A stretch of DNA of 8,628 bases, from contig JAICIG010000349.1 of the NCBI GenBank assembly GCA_025924495.1, positions 1 to 8,628 of the forward strand, in the 5' to 3' direction. Positions 6,309 through 8,628 of this stretch are shown piece by piece. Position numbers and translations under genes: made by a program. The stretch's first letter is position 1. Each line of letters opens with the position of its first letter. Under the pieces are notes generated by a model. It made no database searches. It saw only the letters and a program-made list of their open reading frames with translations, and was not told the DNA's origin. The DNA is from Pirellulales bacterium. GTDB taxonomy: Bacteria > Planctomycetota > Planctomycetia > Pirellulales > JAICIG01.

Positions 6309-6818
6309 ATGCCCGCTTGCACTTCCTCTTCATACGGTTTTCGCCGGGTGGAAGCCATGCCGCTTGTGTCCGACGCGGATTTAATCAATCCGCTGTTGCG
6401 AGTGGCTGATGTTATGACCACAGACACGGCGACATGTAAAGCGTCGACTCCGCTCGTCGAGGCGCTGAGGGTTTTGCGGCAGAGCGTCGCCGGCGCCGTC
6501 CCGGTTCTCGAACAAGGGCGGCCCGTAGGCTTTTTTACTGATCGGTGCGTGATTGGCGTACTTTATGACCGGCCAGGGGATTGGGATTTGTTGATGGTCG
6601 CCGACGTGCTGGAGCGCGGGCCATCGCCTGTCGCCGCCGGTGATCGGCTCGACGCGATCTTCGAGCACTTTGGTCGCGGCGGCATGTTGGTGGCCGACGA
6701 TCACGGCAAATTCATCGGCGTGGTCGGTTGGAAAGACTTGTTGGGCCATGTTTCGGAGCGAGGGCTCGGCCGCCTGGCGAAACGCCTCTTCGAGCGAACG
6801 CCCGGCCGGAATAGTTGA
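6309..6818 (+). CDS. Two-CBS-domain protein
   Basis: This encodes a 169-residue soluble protein made almost wholly of a CBS-domain pair (Bateman module), which usually binds adenine nucleotides such as AMP, ATP or NAD and acts as an energy or redox sensor. The first CBS motif spans about 33-90: VADVMTTDTATCKAST opens it and AVPVLEQGRPVGFFTDR ends it. The second spans about 97-150: VADVLERGPSPVAAGD, then GGMLVADDHGKFIGVVGWKDLL. No other domain or membrane segment is present. I chose ATG 6309 because AGGGGA at 6295-6300 precedes it by 8 bases; ATG 6357 (MPLVSDAD) is a possible later start that still keeps both domains. The molybdoenzyme-cytochrome gene follows 146 bases downstream on the same strand, so a regulatory link is possible but unproven. 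Confidence 0.85.
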   Translation: MPACTSSSYGFRRVEAMPLVSDADLINPLLRVADVMTTDTATCKASTPLVEALRVLRQSVAGAVPVLEQGRPVGFFTDRCVIGVLYDRPGDWDLLMVADVLERGPSPVAAGDRLDAIFEHFGRGGMLVADDHGKFIGVVGWKDLLGHVSERGLGRLAKRLFERTPGRNS

Positions 6819-6866
6819 TCGCCGCGCAGAGCAGATGCAGCCGAGAGTTATCGCAGGTCGGAACGC

Positions 6867-6882
6867 GATCTGCATGCGGATC
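6867..6882. promoter_or_regulatory. 16-bp near-palindrome upstream of the molybdoenzyme gene
   Basis: GATCTGCATGCGGATC reads as a palindrome centred on GCATGC with a single T/G mispair (6871/6878). It lies in the 146-base gap between the CBS gene and the molybdoenzyme gene, about 83 bases before the latter's ATG. Size and symmetry would suit an operator for a dimeric regulator, but GATC-rich palindromes also arise by chance in such DNA. Confidence 0.3.
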
Positions 6883-6964
6883 TGCGCAGCCCGAGGCGCT
6901 GCGTCAATCCGGCGACGAACGATCGGCGCTGCGATCAAGACTTCCCTTGTTAAGGGGGCGATTT

Positions 6965-8482
6965 ATGGATCTAGGCTTTCCTTTAGGCATTCGCCTGACG
7001 CATTGGTTCAACGTGCTCTTCATCACGCTGCTGGTGCGAAGCGGATTGGCGATTCTGGCCGCCCATCCAAAGTTATATTGGAACATTCACGCCTGGCCCG
7101 GTTCGGAGTGGTTGCGGTTTAGTCGCAAAGAGATGCCGAGCGACCAGATGTGGTGCTCGACCGACGAGGAATCAAAGTGGCCCGGGTGGCTCGCATTGCC
7201 AGGGGGCGACTCGCTCGGCCTGGGACGATACTGGCATTTCGGTTCGGCCCTGTTGTGGCTGATCTGCGGCGCCTTTTATCTCGGCGTGCTGTTTTCCTCG
7301 GAGCAATGGCGGCGGCTCGTGCCGACGTCGTGGGAAGTCTTTCCCTGCGCGTGGCGAACGTTTGTTGCCTACATTGAACTAAAGGCCCCTGACCCGCATC
7401 CGCCGTTCAACTACGACGATTCGTTGCCGTTCAACTCGCTGCAGCAACTCACCTACTTCAGCGTGATCTTTCTGCTGACGCCGTTCCAGATCGTCACCGG
7501 CCTGGCTCAATCTCCTTCGCTGCTGGGAAGGTTTCCCTGGTTCGAGCGCCTGGTAGGCAATCGGCAGGCGGCCCGCAGCCTGCACTTTTTGGGATTGGCA
7601 TCGTTCGTGGGTTTTGTCGTCATTCATCTCGTGATGGTCTTTTGGCACGACTTCGCTGAGGAAATGGACAAAATGGCGCTCGGCCGCATCAAGACCGACG
7701 GTTCATTGCTGGGCATTGAAGTGGGTTCAGCGATCATCGCCGGGATCGTCTTGTTACACGTGGCGGCGAGTTTCCTTTCCAGTCGTTTTCCTCACGGCAT
7801 GCACGTCGCGCTCTCGGCCATTAGCGGTCCGATCCGGCGGCTGGCCTTGCATCGGCTGTACTCAGTGCAGGAATATGGCGAGAACGAGCTGTCGCCTTAC
7901 TTCCGCACCAACGGCTATCCGCCCATTTCCGCCTATCCGCAAGCGAAAGGAGAAGACGACGCTTACGAGCGATTGCTGAGCAATCAATTCGCCGATTATC
8001 GTCTGGAGGTGCGAGGGCTGGTCGAGCGCCCGCTGAAGTTGTCGTTAGACGACCTGCGGACTTTACCGAAGCAGGAACAGACGACGCTGCACCACTGCAT
8101 CCAAGGCTGGACATCGATTGGTCGCTGGGGCGGAGTGCGGATCGAACAGGTGCTGCGAAAGTGCAAGCCGCTGCCCGAAGCGAGATACCTCGTGTTCCAT
8201 TCGTTTGGCATCCACGAAAAGAGCGGTCGGCCGTATTACGAGTGCGTCGATATTCGCATCGGCCAGCATCCGCAATCGATTCTCGCTTACGAACTCAACG
8301 GCGTTGCGCTGCCAATACAACATGGAGCGCCGTTGCGGCCGCGGTTCGAAACCAAGCTCGGCTTCAAGATGGTAAAGTTCCTGCGTGCGATCGAAGTCGT
8401 TGACGACTACCGCCGCGTCGGCGACGGCATGGGCGGCGTGCGCGAAGACCTGCAACATTATGATCTCGGCGCCGAGATCTAA
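6965..8482 (+). CDS. Membrane cytochrome b fused to a sulfite-oxidase-type molybdopterin domain
   Basis: This encodes a 505-residue redox protein of two parts. Residues 1-272 form a cytochrome b561/b6-like membrane domain with about five hydrophobic segments (13-33, 92-111, 162-182, 207-228, 249-270). Candidate heme-ligand histidines are His13 (RLTHWFN), His91 (RYWHFG), His207 (SLHFLG) and His221 (VVIHLV). After a basic linker, residues 345-483 match the sulfite oxidase/MsrP-type Mo-cofactor domain. CIQGW holds Cys378, the expected Mo ligand, and AYELNGVALPIQHGAPLR (441-458) and KLGFKMVKFLRAIE (464-477) are its conserved closing blocks. The fused chain resembles MsrP plus MsrQ joined together, so electron flow between quinone and the Mo site is likely; the substrate is unknown. 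No Tat twin-arginine signal is seen. I chose ATG 6965 (AAGGGGG, 6 bases before) over an upstream in-frame start whose added sequence is featureless. Confidence 0.85.
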   Translation: MDLGFPLGIRLTHWFNVLFITLLVRSGLAILAAHPKLYWNIHAWPGSEWLRFSRKEMPSDQMWCSTDEESKWPGWLALPGGDSLGLGRYWHFGSALLWLICGAFYLGVLFSSEQWRRLVPTSWEVFPCAWRTFVAYIELKAPDPHPPFNYDDSLPFNSLQQLTYFSVIFLLTPFQIVTGLAQSPSLLGRFPWFERLVGNRQAARSLHFLGLASFVGFVVIHLVMVFWHDFAEEMDKMALGRIKTDGSLLGIEVGSAIIAGIVLLHVAASFLSSRFPHGMHVALSAISGPIRRLALHRLYSVQEYGENELSPYFRTNGYPPISAYPQAKGEDDAYERLLSNQFADYRLEVRGLVERPLKLSLDDLRTLPKQEQTTLHHCIQGWTSIGRWGGVRIEQVLRKCKPLPEARYLVFHSFGIHEKSGRPYYECVDIRIGQHPQSILAYELNGVALPIQHGAPLRPRFETKLGFKMVKFLRAIEVVDDYRRVGDGMGGVREDLQHYDLGAEI

Positions 8483-8531
8483 GCCACGGCGACCATTGGC
8501 AGACGCTGCGACCGATGGCGAGGCTTTCTCT

Positions 8532-8628
8532 TTACGGTTCGAAGCACACGAGATCGCCGGGGTCCGGCATATACCACACTTGGCCGTTGCGGTCGGCGTA
8601 CAACCCGCGCGACCGACCCTGGACCGGA
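8532..8628 (-). CDS. C-terminal end of an unidentified protein (partial)
   Basis: A reverse-strand reading frame enters from the right edge and stops with TAA at 8534-8532. The visible 31 residues include GLYADRNGQVWYMPD (8-22), followed by PGDLVCFEP, and read like a genuine folded protein end, with a DRNGQVWY stretch such as beta-propeller or repeat proteins carry. That resemblance is only suggestive. The gene converges with the molybdoenzyme gene across a 49-base gap that shows no clear terminator. The start and most of the gene lie outside the window, so no function is given. Confidence 0.55.
   Translation of the reverse strand, partial: PVQGRSRGLYADRNGQVWYMPDPGDLVCFEP

Noticed and set aside
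6815..6964. Upstream start of the molybdoenzyme, overlapping the CBS stop
   Set aside because: The 50 extra residues are featureless, while ATG 6965 has AAGGGGG 6 bases before it and starts directly at the cytochrome b domain.

Overview
The window (about 60% GC by eye) looks like a chromosomal segment from a planctomycete. The main hint is a small membrane protein on the minus strand that begins MDENPYQSP; an N-terminal NPYQSP motif is, to my knowledge, a planctomycete habit. Other hints are the irregular presence of Shine-Dalgarno sites and a long intergenic hairpin that looks like a dispersed repeat. The lineage is inferred from these traits, not from a marker gene.

Layout. 1-227: non-coding, with a palindromic TATAAT box near its end. 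228-575 (+): small VOC/glyoxalase-fold protein. 718-957 (-): 79-residue NPYQSP membrane protein. 1139-5996 (+): a four-gene block, APC-family amino acid permease, DHDPS-family lyase/deaminase, 4-hydroxyproline 2-epimerase, and a DadA-like FAD dehydrogenase. 5997-6308: the longest non-coding stretch. 6309-6818 (+): a two-CBS-domain protein. 6965-8482 (+): a membrane cytochrome b fused to a sulfite-oxidase-type molybdopterin domain. 8532-8628 (-): the C-terminal end of an unidentified gene, convergent with the molybdoenzyme.

The core is a trans-4-hydroxy-L-proline degradation operon. The permease would import hydroxyproline (or a related amino acid). The epimerase (Cys91/Cys241 pair, MCGHG motif) converts trans-4-hydroxy-L-proline to cis-4-hydroxy-D-proline. 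The FAD enzyme oxidises that to 1-pyrroline-4-hydroxy-2-carboxylate. The DHDPS-family enzyme (Lys164, Tyr136) deaminates and dehydrates it to 2-oxoglutarate semialdehyde. The final 2-oxoglutarate semialdehyde dehydrogenase and any dedicated regulator are not in this window. The epimerase is the firmest assignment and anchors the others.

The second unit (CBS protein and molybdoenzyme-cytochrome fusion) is a possible two-gene redox module with no visible metabolic link to the hydroxyproline block. The fused molybdoenzyme is the most unusual protein here, because its predicted membrane topology leaves the side of the membrane facing the Mo domain unsettled. I found no tRNA, rRNA, CRISPR array, transposase or phage gene.
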